A stretch of 64,000 nt of DNA from Kryptolebias marmoratus (taxonomy: Eukaryota > Chordata > Actinopteri > Cyprinodontiformes > Rivulidae). Under the pieces are notes generated by a model. It saw nothing but the letters and a program-made list of their open reading frames with translations, searched no databases and was not told the DNA's origin. This document shows, piece after piece, positions 52,726-64,000 of this stretch. The stretch's first letter is position 1, and each line of letters opens with the position of its first letter. Location of the stretch: the NCBI RefSeq assembly GCF_001649575.2, contig NC_051453.1, forward strand, positions 20,440,893-20,504,892, read 5' to 3'. A program made the translations under genes and the position numbers.

Positions 52726-55700
52726 AACATCACTTAACAACTGATGTTAAATAATCAATTGTCGGCTTAATAAAAAGTGATAGAACAATGAATATATTCT
52801 AATTTAGGTTAATTAAACTAACACAAGTTGTGTGTTGAATTGTTTGACCTTAAGGCTTTTCAGCACACATAGATGATGTTATAGTAGAGTTGCTGTTCAC
52901 TGTCAGTAATCTAGTTCTCTGAAATGACTGGGGAGAGGCCCAATTATAATGAACATATGTGTGATAATAGAGAGATAATTGCACAGTGTTTGCAGCTCCC
53001 AATCTGAGCCACCAGCGATGTCTTCACTCTTTTCAGCTCATTCTAGCTGCTGGACACTGCAAAGCCAAACGCTAGTTACCATTGCAATATTCAGAACAGA
53101 GGCTGTGATATCAGATATACTGTATGTAAAATATTAGCTAAAGCAGTTCCTGCCACATGCCTAAATGTTGAAATTCAAAGAGAATATATCTGCCTGAGTC
53201 TGTATATGTCCTCCATACTTTATAAATGTGCACATCAACACCTTGGGGAATACATACACAAAGGTCCTCCAGCAGCATACACAGTGGCTGCACATAGCAG
53301 GAGATGAACATCTGATTTGTCACATTTGAAACGCTAATGTTTAAACCAAAAGGAAGAGCACACAGTAATGTGTTCATTCATCTGCATAAACACCACCTGT
53401 CCCGGCACAGACAACTCCTCAAGCAGCGAAAGTTTAGCAGCAGCCTGTGTGCAAGCCAATCAGTGGGGGCCCAGCTGTGGTTTCACAAACCCGTAGCGTT
53501 TTCAAGTGTCAGAAAGCGCTCTGAGTACTGTTGGTGGTGCTAGAGAGAGAATACTTTCATTTCATGTCAACCGCCAGCAAGACGAATAGGCGACATGATA
53601 ACAAAAAGAAAACAGGGCGTGCTATCACGATTGACATCCAAAGGTAATTTATGCTGGCCCTTTATTTACTCACGCAGCTTCCATATACACACTGAGACTT
53701 ATTCTTGAAGGCTAATTTGGAGCCTATTTGGCATATTGCAGGCCCTCTTTCCTTAAGAAATTCCATCATTTGTCTCAGGCATGAGCACGGTGTTATCAAA
53801 ATCCAGAGCAGCATTGATCACCTTGCCTTTTTTTATCATCTCTGGAACAGCTCCTTAGCGCCAAAGCTTTTGTTTGTTTTTCCTCCTCCTGTTGTTGTTG
53901 TTGTTGTTTTTTTTCCCCTACGTATATACTAAAAAAAATACTGACAGTTTCTGTCTTGACTTTTTTTTTCAAAAAGTAGAATGTGGCATGTTTCTCAAAC
54001 GGTATCTGTAATGAAAAGGAAAGCTTGCCTTGCCTGACACCACTTCAGCTGCTTGGAGGGGTGGGGGTGGGGGGGACAAATAGTTGTAGTTTGTTTTAAT
54101 GGTTAAAGAGAGGATGACATCTGGCATTGTAATTATTTTAATAAATTACCAAGTAGCTGTGAGAAATGAAACCAAAGGGCTGTCAGGTCTTGATCACACT
54201 GGAGATTTTTCTCAGAAGCCTGCTTTTTAACCAGAAGTCATCTGCTTCTTTTGTCTGCGATATTTATCCTTATTCAATAAATGCAATTCAATTATCTGTT
54301 GCTTTTGAAAGATGTAACTCAGCACTGAAAACCTTTGTTTTTTTTCCCCTCGACAATTGTAGTTTAGGTAATGGTCACTTCCTTCAAGTAGCCCACTTTC
54401 AAGGGAAGCTTTTAAAGGTAGAATTGTGGGTAAGTCTACTGTCACCACCAAAATCATACGACTGATCCACAAGGAAGAAAGGGCCAATTAGAGATCATTT
54501 GGCAAAGAAGCTTTCGATTGCTTTCACTCTCGTATTATTTGGTCTTTTGTTGACCTCTGCTGAGAGCAAAGGCGGATTCTCTGATAACCAGGAGAGGGGC
54601 TGCCGTTACGCTGTTCTTTCATCTAGCATTGCGAGAGCACAAGTGCCTGTGTCCGCCAACCACTTTAATCAACTTAATGCAACTGATACTGCCTGTTGTT
54701 ATGAGCCTCTGGTCCAATTCAAAGAGGTCCACAGATGGGCAATGCTGTGGAAGCTTTTCCCCAGACCTCTTCTGCCAACAAGTGCTATGGGGGTTAGAAA
54801 AAGAAGAACATGGAAGATGGGGGTCATGGGACATGCAGACATCACTCAGACAAGCTGTCTGCTCCATGCCATGCTGGTTCCACTCTACCATCCTTCCACG
54901 TCTTTACAAGGGCTACACAGCACATCTGATATGAAATGTGGGTGATGGACCTTTGTTTAGTTCAAAGGTTTATACCTCTTTATTCCTAAGTCCCTTTGTA
55001 AATCCTCAGTCTCTGAAATATGTATAACTGTCCTTTTCATTCCAGTCATCTGAGGGGAAAATCAAAGCCAGAAGTTTCTGTGAGAGTCAGTTTGAAATGG
55101 AGTGTCCATATGGTGTCATCATTTCTTAACCTGCTACCTTTCACAGACCCCTTTATGACCTTCGAAGTATGAGCAAGGAGAGTTGCTTTAGACACAGCAC
55201 CACTCATCTCAAACACAGGACAAAAAGAAAAACAAAACTGTAAGTCTCAAATATGTGGAGTTGTTGCTAACATTTGTTTCATCACTTTTCGTGACAAAAC
55301 TCACTGAAACAGGTACAGCACTCAATTGCACTGAGATAAACAACTGTAAGCACAATAAGTTAATGTTGTTTCAAGGGTAGTTTCAGGTAAAAAAATGTTG
55401 ATTTTACTAAATAAGTAAATATTTTTTGAACAAAACAAAAACCAAATCACCTTTGTTATTTTTTAAAGTTACCAGGAAAATGATTTATCTGTTAGCACAA
55501 TGACATTAGAACCATTTTAAGGCAGTAACAAACTTACTGGCCAAAGCAAGCCAGTGGTTTGGTCAGTACTCATAGCTAATAAACTTGAGGTCAGAAACAA
55601 GTAAGTGACTAAATGACACTAAACGTGTAATCCAACAACCCTCTATCTACAGCAATGATTACCAAACAGTGACATGTGGGCCATATCCAGAGCACAAGTA

Positions 55701-55736
55701 TATTCCATTTAAGCCTGTGAAGTATTACACCATAAA
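52726..55736. other. repeat-poor stretch, candidate regulatory blocks
   Basis: 53560-53860 and 54460-54960 have even composition and few repeats. A 148-codon frame at 54499-54945 begins with a signal-peptide-like stretch (FTLVLFGLLLTSAES), but it has no recognisable domain, other frames are also open, and no splice context supports it; I treat it as non-coding. Confidence 0.35.
53889..53910. repeat. (GTT)n microsatellite
   Basis: Short GTT run before a T tract. Confidence 0.8.
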
Positions 55737-55860
55737 TTAAAGACTGTGCATTCATTGAAAGAATGAGTATTGTCAGATGCCTTTTATGCCAGAGTTTTAG
55801 TTGAAGATCAACTTGTGTTGAGAAATGACAGCGTAAGTAAACTAATAAGCTATTCTATTC
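55737..55860 (-). repeat. R1 copy 13, hairpin-end fragment
   Basis: AATTAAAGACTGTGCATTCA TTGAAAGAATG at the left, then GCCAGAGTTTTAGTTGAAGA and GTTGAGAAATGACAG. Only the terminal ~120 bases of R1 are recognisable. Confidence 0.75.
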
Positions 55861-57495
55861 AAACAATAATATCATATACCAAGGTGTATTTAAGGAAGAC
55901 TTAAAGGCATCAAGATATTACTTCCCCACCTCCAACCCCCATCTTACTTGTTTGCAGAACGTTTATTGATGTATTTCTCAAAAGATGTTTGTTGGAGTCA
56001 ATCAATAAATTTTCACATTAGCTGTGGACTGTGAGTTTTACCTAGACTCACAACATGACATTGATGGGAGTCTTTAAAAATGTCTTTCTTTTCCTTTGGC
56101 TTCCCAGCTTACCTTTGTGAATTTTTGTAAAGCACCCATGGCGGTTTATTGTTTGAAATAATGTCAAGTGTCCATCTGTGTTAATAGGGTAAGAAAAGAC
56201 CTGGTAATATCCATGTCTATTGTCTGTTGTACATGGGAAATTTAATTGAGTGTTGCAGAAGCACCACAAAAGGACAGAGAGAGGCACACAGCCCTCCAAG
56301 GCATGACATTGTTTTTGACTTGGCAAAGTGCTGAGCTCAACAGCAGGCACTAACAAGGAGACGATCACCCCTGAAGGAAGGATGCACACAAAGAATGGCA
56401 GGAGGACCCTTCTTTAAAGTGAAAGTGGTGAGCGCTCGCTGTGTAACACTCCTGTGGTTACTTTCTTTAGACATAACAAAGGTCTGTGCTATGGAAATTT
56501 TCATTCTTGCTGTTTTTCTTGCTTCATTTTATATTTGTACTCTCTTTCAGTATCAACATTAAAATTTCTCTTACATATCAATAATTTAGCTTTTGCTTGG
56601 AGTTCATTTTCAAAGGACTCAGTCAGAAGAAAAACTGTATCAACTTTTATCCAACATGGAGAACAAACCAATATAAGTCATTGATGTTATTTCTCTGCTT
56701 TGTTGTCTGAATTGGAGTGTTGATCTCTAAGACACAGCAGAACTTCTTGTTTTTATCTTTGGATTAAGAAAGCATAGGCTTTTCTTTGGAATGGGGTATG
56801 CTCTCACTGGGGTCAAATAACAGATTAATAGGTCCAGTAATGAGCTCCCTGGAGTGTCCAAGTCTCTCTGACTTCCCCAACCTCCATTATGTCCTTTTAT
56901 GATGGATAGCAGCAAACATCATTCATACACCTCAAAGAAAAATGACTAGGATGCCGTTTGTGAGAAGGAGAAACATCAGCTCTTGTGATTTATTGTTTGG
57001 CTGTGATGTTCTCTTTTGTATCTTTGTCACAGATGCTTAAACTGTCACTGCTGTCTCCTTTTGTTTGGTTTCCTCACTGCACCAGCCATGTTAACATGCC
57101 ACTCTGGGTTTCTTGACGGTGCTTAAAGAAACTTGGATGTTAAATTTGGGAATTTTGTGTGCTCTGATGCAAACATGTCTTGATTTTCAGACCACACCTA
57201 TAGGAAAAAAACAGGTACAAGAAGTCACAAAGGCCACATGTTCATTCAACAAGTCACCTTCTGCAGAAAGAATACAAATCAATCCAAAATCATTTAAAGG
57301 ATTTTTTTCAACATAGTATGTCAGATTAATTTTATGTTATGCAACATTAACCTCCTGAAGATTTATCATAGGCATTACTTTATATAATTAAATGGCCATT
57401 GGACATATGTTTTAAAAACACATTTTTGAATGGATGATTTTTTTTTACATAAATAAATAAATAGTGTGTAACAATACAACCTAAAACATTACCAT
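55861..57495. other. non-coding stretch
   Basis: No gene or repeat recognised; a 113-codon minus frame at 56048-56389 has no family features. Confidence 0.4.
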
Positions 57496-58248
57496 ATTTG
57501 GTAGTAATACATAATACAGTCAAGTACTTACTTGTTACATATCTAGTACTTGCCGAGTATATAGCTAGTGCCTACAGAGTACTTACAGAAATACTTAGAG
57601 AGGACCCACAGGGACCTGGCTGTGTTATGAAATTATTTGGTATCTGGCATTTTGGTACATACCTGGAATGCACCCTATACTTATCCTGTAGATATCTGAT
57701 ACTTACTGGGTATGTACCTGATATGTACCAGGTACGTACCAGGTATATCCCTGGTATAGACCTGGTGATTACCAAATTCATACTTGGTACTGGTATTTAC
57801 ATACTTAGTAAATACCAGTTACAGCCTCTCTAAGTACAGGGTATCAAGTCACTTTATATTATAATCTGGCCTCTGTAGATACTCTGTAAGTACCTTCATA
57901 AGTACCCTGTTAGTACTATGTTGTGCCAAGTAATTACAAAGAATGTACACTGTAGTTACCAGGTATATTCATGCTAAATACCAGGTGCATCCCCGGTAAG
58001 GACCAGGTATAGTAAGTAGCGTACAGTAACTGCAGGGTAACAAGTCACTTTTTAATACAGCTCGATCCCTGTAGGTACCCTGTAAAAACCAGGTAAGTAC
58101 CTTGTTGGTACCTGTTATAGTACTGGTAAGTACTTGGTTTGTACATGTATGTGCCAGGCATGTATCCTGTTGTACATGCCATGTATTCTGTTGTAAGTAC
58201 CTTGTACATACCTGGTAAGTACTGGACCATTGTGTATCACTACCAAAT
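57496..58248. mobile_element. TIR element built of TACCAGGTA-like repeats
   Basis: Imperfect 34-36-bp inverted repeats bound it: ATTTGGTAGTAATACATAAT at 57496 and the complement of ATTTGGTAGTGATACACAAT ending at 58248. The interior is dense in short palindromic units such as TACCAGGTA, TACCTGGTA and GGTAAGTACC in both orientations, plus two near-identical GGGTA(T/A)CAAGTCACTTT segments (57839, 58037). A 111-codon open frame exists on the + strand but consists of the repeat itself. No transposase is seen. Confidence 0.8.
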
Positions 58249-60050
58249 GTTTTTTGTTTTTGTTTACAGATTAGGTAAGTTTCAAATAAATCAGTAAACC
58301 ATGCACTGACAATCTACATTCACTCCGTTTTCACCTGTTAGTTTAAAAACTTTTCCTCTAGACAAAAGAGATTTTCTGCTGTAACTGCTGGTCGTTGGAT
58401 CTCACCACCAACAGTTTCCTCTTTATGCTGTACCATCATCTTAGCTAACATACATTCAATGTGAATATAAGTACAGTTGTTATTTAAAATTGTCTTTGGC
58501 AGACATGCCCTCAGACTTTTACACCAGAAAACACAGCCAATCTCCTTGTTCCTTGAGTATTAGTTTTTTAATACATATTTGGCAAACCTTTTACTCATTC
58601 ATGATTGGTTTGGAAATTATTAAGGCAATATCTTGTGATGAGAAAAACTCAGTTATTTCTTTGATTAGACTTAAAACATGACACAGTAATACAGTATATA
58701 ATAGTCATTTCATAAAGTAAAATGCGGCCACATCTGCTTGAAATGACAATCAGATAACAGAAAGCTGTAAAATAGGTGCATGTTGAGCTTGTCATTAGGC
58801 TTATGACATTTCAACAATTCAGCATCCTTCGTCAAGTGAAATCACCCTAATCTCATCTCAACCTATGACTTCAAAATATGTACAAAAGGTGGCACCAACG
58901 TACTAACTTTATGTATCAAACAAAAATAAGCTATGTGTTCAATTTATAGTACACCCCAAACTTACACTACAGTTAGTCTTTAAATTAGTCCTTCGCTCTT
59001 CCCACCAACTTTTAGCAGATCTCATACATAAAGTGCTGCAACACAGATAAGCTAAACAGCAAAGTAGTGAAGTAGAATTTCAGTCAACCAGATGTTCTAA
59101 ATACTCCATCAAGGTAATTTCCCAATTTCAATTCCTTATGAGTTTCACCTTGCAATCACAATCTAAAGGAGGACAAATGCACAAACTCTACCCACATAAC
59201 AAGGGTATTAGGGAGTTGGTCCTTACTTCCAGCAGTCAAAAAGCAGGGTAAACCCTGAACAGGTCACAGGCTATTCACAGTTCATTATAGTTATTTCATT
59301 ATAGAAGTGGTCAGTGACTACTTTTCTGTTCTTGTTCATGAATTTATTGTTCCAGTAGACAATTTCTTATCCAATTGCTCAGGGTCCTCAACAATTGAAA
59401 CAGACCTTGTCAATTCCAGTGATATTTGAGACAATACAACTTTATGTGTGTGTTTCTTGCTCATTATGAACTAATATTGCCCTGAATGGAGTTTTGAACT
59501 TCCAACCTACTGTTTCTAATCACTCCACCAATCTGTAACAGCATGTACCACTGGCAAAAAATGGCTGACAGAAGGCTGGACATTACAGAGGCATGAATCA
59601 TGGCAGCACAAAAATAAGCTCTCAGAAAAGCAATAGAGGCTAGGGGTCTACTATACCAGACAGGACCCAAGATGCAGGCTGTTCAAAGATGCCCCTGAGA
59701 CAGTTCAGTGCATAATAGCAGGGTATAAGATGCAGCAGGCAAAGTGTACACTGTATACAAAAACCAAGTGTCTGTAATAGTGTAAAGGAACATGTGTTCC
59801 AATTATAGGCTGTCCTTCAGTCCATCTTTTTCTAGCCATTGGTAGGATTTCTTGTTATCATTCATTTCCTCAGTCTGATGGTAACACATGTCGTGAAGGG
59901 GCTTATCGATCTATTATTAACTATTATCTTTCTGTTCCTCTTCTTCCACACTGTTTTTGCTGCTTGAGACTTTCACTTAGCAGCTAATGGTTGAGAACTT
60001 TTGTTTTCTGATGCACTCCATAATCTTTGTTGTTTCATTCTATTTTGTGG
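58249..60050. other. non-coding stretch
   Basis: AT-rich; I see nothing that I can name in it. Confidence 0.45.
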
Positions 60051-60058
60051 CTCTTATG

Positions 60059-61121
60059 CAGTGGTGGGCCATCAGGGCCAGCAAGGCCTTCTCTGCTGGC
60101 CTAACATAACCAGAAAGCATGACCATAATTTTGATAAAGGTTAATTTAATTTTTAATTTACTTTCCCTAGATATCTAAAAGTATTCATATTCTATTTATG
60201 TCATATTATGCTCCTTCCAGTGCTGTTGTTTTTAGGTTAGAGTTTTTATCCAATAAGAATTCAGCTATCTTATGCTGCCAGGCTGTATGAAATCTGCCCG
60301 GGCCTTCAGAATCAACAATGTGGGCGTCTGTGCACTGTAAGTCAACGGGCAAACACAGTTGATAGATAGTTGCGATAGCCAATCAGATCACGAGTTGTGT
60401 CAGTAAGGCCCTCTAGCTAGCCTCACGTTGAACGTGACATTTACGTGTCCTGTGATTGGATACTTAATAGTTTCAGCCACGGTAGTGCTATGCAGATAAA
60501 CAGAGTCACACCCGGGACTGTTAATGGTTAAAAAAGATTTTAACCCACAATGGCTGAAGGAGAGCAACACGTTGGTTTGGTTACTGATATACTAGCAAGG
60601 CCGTTTTCAAGATGAACTTTTCAAGAGAACCTAGATCTTGTTAGAGGATGATGGCCGACCCCCGAGCTAGCTAACCTGTCCCAGGCGGGGAAGGGGTTTG
60701 TCCGCCATTTCCAGGCAAGCAACTACGAGTGGTACCCCTGGCTTACGGCTTCTGATGTCATTGAGGTCTTTTTGAGGAAAGAAAGGAGAATGGATTTTGT
60801 GTTGAAAATAAGTGTTTTGGGGGACACAGCCGTTTTGGTGAGTGCAAACATTTTTATTTATTTTATTCTATTTTATTTAGTTTTGACAGTAACATACCAG
60901 ATATGTTTTAATTGCTGATGCGGGTTTGTTGATTTTTAAAATGCGCTGGATAATAGCCCATTTTGTACACAACTGAGGTGATGCAATGCCTAGTAGTGCT
61001 TAAGTGTGTTTCTAACTACTCTCCAGTCCTAGTGTTATAAATGCTGGCATAATGAAAGGTCTTTATTGACTAAGTTGGACATCACTGAAGGCCTAAGTGT
61101 AAAATGCACCGCCCGCCACTG
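60059..61121 (+). mobile_element. hAT element with ZMYM-type transposase remnant
   Basis: The ends CAGTGGTGGGC and GCCCGCCACTG are inverted repeats, flanked by CTCTTATG (60051-60058) and CTGTTATG (61122-61129), a 7 of 8 match typical of hAT target duplications. Around 60655-60770 the + strand reads PTPELANLSQAGKGFVRHFQ then ASNYEWYPWLTAS, the TTF-type zinc-finger N-terminal region of hAT transposases annotated as zinc finger MYM-type 1-like. The catalytic region is missing, so it is a deletion derivative. Confidence 0.85.
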
Positions 61122-61129
61122 CTGTTATG

Positions 61130-62279
61130 CCTATAATCTTTCACTTGGTGTTTAGTCTCAGGGTGCTAGACTTGAGGTGATGTGCATTATGAGGCACTTG
61201 CTTCTCTTGATATCAGTGGTCTTCAGCAGTCTGACATCTTCAGAATTTAAAACTAGGAGCCTGGCCCATGTCAGACTTGTCTATTGATTTTTGTATCCTG
61301 GCTGTTGAAACCAGTTGGAACAAAAAAGCATTAAAATGAGCATTTATACATTCCCTATCCAATCAGTTAAAAGACCAGGAGTCTCATTTATAAAACTGGC
61401 GTACGCACAAAACGTGGCCTGAAACTTGCGTACATCACTTTCCATGCAAAGTTTGTGATCTATAAAACACAAACTTGTGCTGTATGTATCTTGTCCCTTG
61501 TGCTCCTTGAACCCCTGGCTGCTACCCTCCTACAGAAGATTTTCCATTGATGGCCTCCATCGTCATTCCTCTGAAGAAAGTAAGAGAAGTCGTCTCAGCC
61601 CACCACTCACCTGCCTGTCTGCTCTTTCACCTCATCCCAAAAAAGCTACTCACCTACTTTAATGTGGAAACTCAAAGATGCTGCTCACCTCTCTAGTTCC
61701 ATTTCCTCTTTTCTAAATAAAACTCTTCTTATTTTTTACTTGTGTTCATTGTTGATGTTTTTGCCTTAGTAAGCCTGAACCTTGGGTAAAAATATTACAA
61801 AACATGATACTGGTACCAGCAGGTTTACTTTGTACTGCTGCAGTCACATCTTCTTGCAGCTTTTCAGTAGGTATTTTATGACTTAGCCTTTACAAGGGGT
61901 GGAGGCTGTAGATATCTAACTTGGTCATGATCTTCAATCTTAGGTTAGCTGCCCTCAAATTCAGTTTATCAGGGGTTATCAATGGGGCTTGGTACCCATA
62001 CTTGGATGGCGGGGATAATAAATTCCCTTTGACCTGTCATCCTAACATAGCATCTTTGTTGTATCACATTACTTTGGTGTTATATCAGATTCCTCTACTG
62101 AACACTGGAACACTAGGTCATTAGCTGTTTGTCAATCTAGATGTTGGGTTTTGAAGTTTCCATAGATCCAAAATCCTCTGAAAATAAATTCTAATAACTA
62201 AAGGTTCTAACAAAATATATAGATTATAGCATTACAAGTAACATCTAAGAAAATATTATTTTCACAGTGATGAAATGAC
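61130..62279. other. non-coding stretch around a short repeat fragment
   Basis: Apart from the fragment at 61374-61466, no gene or repeat is recognised. Confidence 0.4.
61374..61466. repeat. fragment of a fish interspersed repeat
   Basis: GAGTCTCATTTATAAAACTG, GCGTACGCACAAAACGTG and ACTTGCGTAC with GATCTATAAAACACAAAC form a partly palindromic block. The pattern resembles a common fish MITE known for GCGTACGCA motifs; family assignment is from memory. Confidence 0.5.
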
Positions 62280-62660
62280 CAAAATTGCTGTTCCATCTAT
62301 CCATTTTCTTTACCCGCTTCTCCATTCTGGGTCGCGGGGAGCTGGTGCCTATCCCCAGCAGTCACTGTGCAAGAGGCGGTAAACACCCTGGACAGGTCGC
62401 AAGTCCATCGCAGGGCCACATAGAGACAAACGAGACAAACAACCATTCACACTCTCACTCACACCTAGGAACAATTTTAGAGTCATCAATTAACCTATCA
62501 TGCATGTTTTTGGTCTGTGGGAGGAAACCGGAGTACCTGGAGTAAACCCACATGTGCACAGGGAGAACATGCAAACTCCACCCAGAAAGGCCCCAGGAAG
62601 CGATCCTGCAACCTTCTTGCTGGGAGGCAGCAGCTCTAACCACTATGCCACCGCAAAATT
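62280..62660 (-). repeat. SINE-like tRNA-headed repeat
   Basis: On the minus strand it starts GGTGGCATAGTGGTTAGAGC, with AGCAAGAAGGTTGCAGGATC, then GAGTTTGCATGTTCTCCCTG, TCCCACAGACCAAAAACATG, and GGACTTGCGACCTGTCCAGG, ending in AAAGAAAATGGATAGAT. This is a very common fish repeat with tRNA-like A and B boxes at its head. Whether it is a SINE or a LINE tail I cannot decide. Confidence 0.7.
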
Positions 62661-63689
62661 GCTGTTATCAGTTGGAAATATTGGCAAATTTAAAATGTGC
62701 CTAAGTTGAAAATTATGCTGGCACACAAAAGAGATTCACCTTGCATTCATATTCTTTTTAAATATTCTAGAAATACCAGTATGTGGTGGCAGTTCATTTT
62801 TGTACCAAGGTACATCATGACCCAGTTTGTCACTGCAAGTCTACAGATTAATACATGGGAACATTTTCTGCTTATAGTTTTACATGAAAAGGTTTTTATG
62901 CTTCATTATGCTGAGACTTTGTTCAGTATGCCTCCTCTCATTGCAATATCTTTGATGAGCAACAGGGAATGTTTAAAATCCTTAACAGTGAGAACCTTGT
63001 CATCCAGTGGTTGATTAAGAAGTGTCTTCAGCTGAGCATAATCAGCTGCCAGAGCGGCTCCCTTGGTCAGATATCTCTGTCCACCATCATTAACTGACCT
63101 TACACGAAATGAGAATAACCACAGAGGGAGGACTGACAGAACAGCAGTCACAGGAGACAGATCTCAGAAGGTGATTACTTTATGCTACACCATGGAGCGA
63201 TGCTAATGACCTCTGTGCTCCTGCATTAATGGCCTTTGCTGTCACATTATAATGTGACAAAGGTGGATGACAAGGTCCTCACCTCTCTGAGACAGTTTAA
63301 TCAGAGAAATCTCTACTAATACTTCGAAGGAGGTTAGTGTTTGAGATGAGCAGAGACGAGTAACTGTGAAAGCAATAGATTAAAAAGTTTCATAATCACC
63401 AGCAGAACAAAATCATAAAGTGTGTTCTTGTGCAATATTTTGTGATGGCTAAGGTAGATGAGTGCTCATTTCTATTGTCTGTCAACAAGCTTCTAAAATA
63501 CCAGTTCAAATTTGTTATTTCTCCACACAATTACAATTTTGTTGAGGGGCGGAATATGATTAAGCAAGGAACTTTAAAACTTAGTGCTAGTAAAAAATAA
63601 CTTTCTTAAAAAAGCATAATAGGCATTAATGTTGGTGAAAGATTTAAGCAACAATTTAAAAGAATTATCTAATCATTTTTGAAGTAATG
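62661..63689. other. non-coding stretch
   Basis: A 105-codon plus frame and an 81-codon minus frame overlap at 62697-63151 without recognisable content. 63160-63300 has some repeat-free mixed sequence. Confidence 0.4.
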
Positions 63690-64000
63690 TTCTGTGGAAT
63701 AGTTAACTATCATTCGTACCATATCAACTGTGACATCAGTGATAGAGCACTGTATATAGTAAAACAAAGGGTAACAGTCATCCAGGCTCAGTTAATGGAT
63801 AGCCAAACAAGGGCCCCTTTTTATTGACCTTCAGGCTTATAAAACAAATCTTTCCCAAAAACAAAATACTGGTGTGAAACAATGCTACATTAGTTAATGT
63901 TAAACCTTTACACTTTGCATGACACTATTTGTTTATTTGTAACTAATGTGGTGTTTTTTAACATCCGTATTTCATCTTTGAGAAAGCGTTTTTACAAACC
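63690..64000. repeat. R3 interspersed repeat copy 2 (cut by window end)
   Basis: GTGACATCAGTGATAGAGCA, GGATAGCCAAACAAGGGCCC and TAATGTGGTGTTTTTTAACA with TTTGAGAAAGCG follow the same order as 13775-14085. It runs off the window. Confidence 0.55.

Noticed and set aside
54499..54945. 148-codon frame with a signal-peptide-like start
   Set aside because: No recognisable domain, other frames over the same stretch are also open, and no splice or promoter context supports a gene. The N-terminal hydrophobic run alone is weak evidence.
57498..57833. 111-codon frame in the TACCAGGTA element
   Set aside because: It is composed of the short repeat in translation and has no independent support.

Overview
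The window is a stretch of teleost fish nuclear DNA. It has one intron-containing developmental gene, very large non-coding flanks, and fish-type repeats: Tc1-like elements, hAT miniature elements, L2-type and RTE-type LINE fragments, and long AAT/ATT and AT microsatellites. The repeat spectrum suggests a spiny-rayed fish, perhaps killifish or livebearer related; that is an inference. I saw no rRNA, tRNA, CRISPR array or prokaryotic operon structure.

The only gene I can support is barhl2 (BarH-like homeobox 2) on the + strand. It has three coding exons, 36958-37507, 38622-38847 and 40277-40577. They join in frame to 358 codons with GT-AG introns and a homeodomain at residues 207-266. A TATA-like box and a CRE palindrome lie upstream, a 7-codon upstream ORF ends one base before the start codon, and two AATAAA signals follow the stop. 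A 649-base assembly gap, bounded by poly-C and poly-G, lies about 560 bases upstream of the start codon. Introns 1 and 2 carry long AAT and ATT arrays that are complementary across exon 2.

Left flank (1-34300): a decayed Tc1-like transposon split by two other insertions (320-2220); a TIR element with a subterminal ~21-bp array (3573-4474); a minus-strand RTE-type LINE (5100-7260) with a hAT miniature element inside; an L2-type LINE 3' end (20280-21390); a minus-strand Tc1-like copy (14953-16199); and many copies of an unclassified repeat I call R1. The single-copy stretches between them, especially 16530-16830, 21400-24200, 24900-26900 and 27600-30200, look like candidate conserved regulatory DNA of the kind that surrounds developmental transcription-factor genes.

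Right flank (41000-64000): more R1 copies, a degenerate tandem array (44930-45430), a TIR element made of TACCAGGTA-like repeats (57496-58248), a hAT element with a ZMYM-type transposase remnant and near-perfect 8-bp target duplication (60059-61121), and a SINE-like tRNA-headed repeat (62280-62660).

The most novel material is in the repeats. R1 has at least 13 copies, a ~300-bp internal module and a terminal 9-bp hairpin. R2 carries tandem TTTTAGCTA-like units. Two TIR elements carry short internal repeat arrays, and two ~480-bp TG...CA elements have 5-bp flanking duplications. All classifications come from reading the sequence; no database search was run.
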